From Saprospiraceae bacterium (GTDB lineage: Bacteria; Bacteroidota; Bacteroidia; Chitinophagales; Saprospiraceae), in the NCBI GenBank assembly GCA_020629935.1, contig JAHDCJ010000025.1:1-51876 (forward strand): a stretch of 51,876 bases of DNA. Reading direction: 5' to 3'. The position numbers and the translations under genes were made by a program. The notes beneath the pieces were generated by a model. It searched no databases, was not told where the DNA came from, and saw nothing but the letters and a program-made list of their open reading frames with translations. Position 1 is the stretch's first letter, and each line of letters opens with the position of its first letter. Positions 51,556 to 51,876 of the stretch are shown in pieces.

Positions 51556-51876
51556 TTACCATTTGGGAATTTGAAAATCTGGAATTATGTGCGCTAAGCC
51601 TCTTAATGAAGGACAACAATCAAATGGTTTAGTATAAAATTCATCTTTGTATAATTGACTTCTAAATCCTTCGACTCCATAATAACTAGTAACTATGTGC
51701 ACATATTGAGGAAGAGAAAGCGGAATTTCTTTTTGGAGATTAATATCAGTTATGTTGCCTCCGCCTTCAGGCATATAAAATATTTTATAATTCCCATTGG
51801 CGTCAATTTTCATGATGATATAAGTATCTGTTCCTAAAATATGCTCAAGAAGAAAATACTTTTGGACTTCCTTTTT
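51556..51876 (-). CDS. Partial protein of unknown function, cut at window edge
   Basis: The reading frame stays open from the stop at 51556 to the last base (107 codons: KKEVQKYFLLEHILGTDTYI at the edge, then MKIDANGNYKIFYMPEGGG, ending IPDFQIPKW). The ATG at 51813 is therefore probably internal and the true start lies outside the window. Codon use is as in neighbours. No family is recognised. Confidence 0.6.
   Translation of the reverse strand, partial: KKEVQKYFLLEHILGTDTYIIMKIDANGNYKIFYMPEGGGNITDINLQKEIPLSLPQYVHIVTSYYGVEGFRSQLYKDEFYTKPFDCCPSLRGLAHIIPDFQIPKW

Overview
The window comes from a low-GC Bacteroidota genome. The family content points to the Saprospiria/Cytophagia side, although that placement is an inference. 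Four things support the phylum. There is a type B gliding/T9SS C-terminal sorting domain beside a PorP/SprF barrel and two PorE-like proteins. Lipid genes of the GlsB/OlsF type are present. Promoter boxes fit the Bacteroidota TAnnTTTG pattern, and Shine-Dalgarno sequences are nearly absent ahead of genes. The use of HemF and HemJ implies an aerobic organism.

Layout: 1-2430 is a minus-strand array of 17 tRNA genes (16 anticodons, 14 amino acids) with hairpin-rich spacers. It continues beyond the left edge. A strongly structured intergenic segment follows at 2431-2881. Next is a large helicase-like P-loop protein with a C-terminal Vsr-like nuclease domain (2882-5908, minus), a GT39-type membrane glycosyltransferase (6043-7698), a 53-residue membrane protein not normally called (7715-7876), a prohibitin homologue, a PIF1-like helicase and a lipoprotein with a degenerate YkuD fold. 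At 10998-18197 lies a surface/secretion cluster: CTD-B cargo, PorP/SprF, a PorE-like OmpA protein, and a second PorE-like protein in which two SPOR domains replace OmpA. At 18254-26656 are a DUF434 protein, an AtoE-type fatty-acid transporter, surE-(membrane protein)-lpxB-thioesterase-haloalkane dehalogenase in one tight run, and an acyl-CoA dehydrogenase with a high-molecular-weight FabG.

At 27285-30499 are an OlsF/GlsB-like N-acyltransferase whose own O-acyltransferase half has lost its signature residues, an intact PlsC-type enzyme directly after it, and an alpha/beta hydrolase. Minus-strand genes follow (LysE exporter, ATP-grasp, HELSH metallopeptidase, PhnA, lipoprotein). At 34748-44480 the whole protoporphyrin pathway from glutamyl-tRNA to heme is collected in two divergent runs: hemA-hemCD-hemB-hemL-hemE-hemF on minus, and an AraC regulator-hemH-hemJ on plus. 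The last 7 kb holds a zinc-ribbon protein, SelO, an isolated tail-collar protein, a 512-bp gap containing an orphan plus-strand terminator, a probable small ORF coupled to a lipoprotein, an LRR protein with an internally duplicated module, a DUF2490 protein, a GNAT-like protein and a gene cut by the window edge.

The features least explained by ordinary annotation are the tRNA array with its structured spacers and leader, the degenerate helicase-nuclease beside it, the SPOR-for-OmpA swap in the PorE family, and the dead acyltransferase half paired with a live stand-alone enzyme. I saw no CRISPR array, transposase, integrase or rRNA gene.
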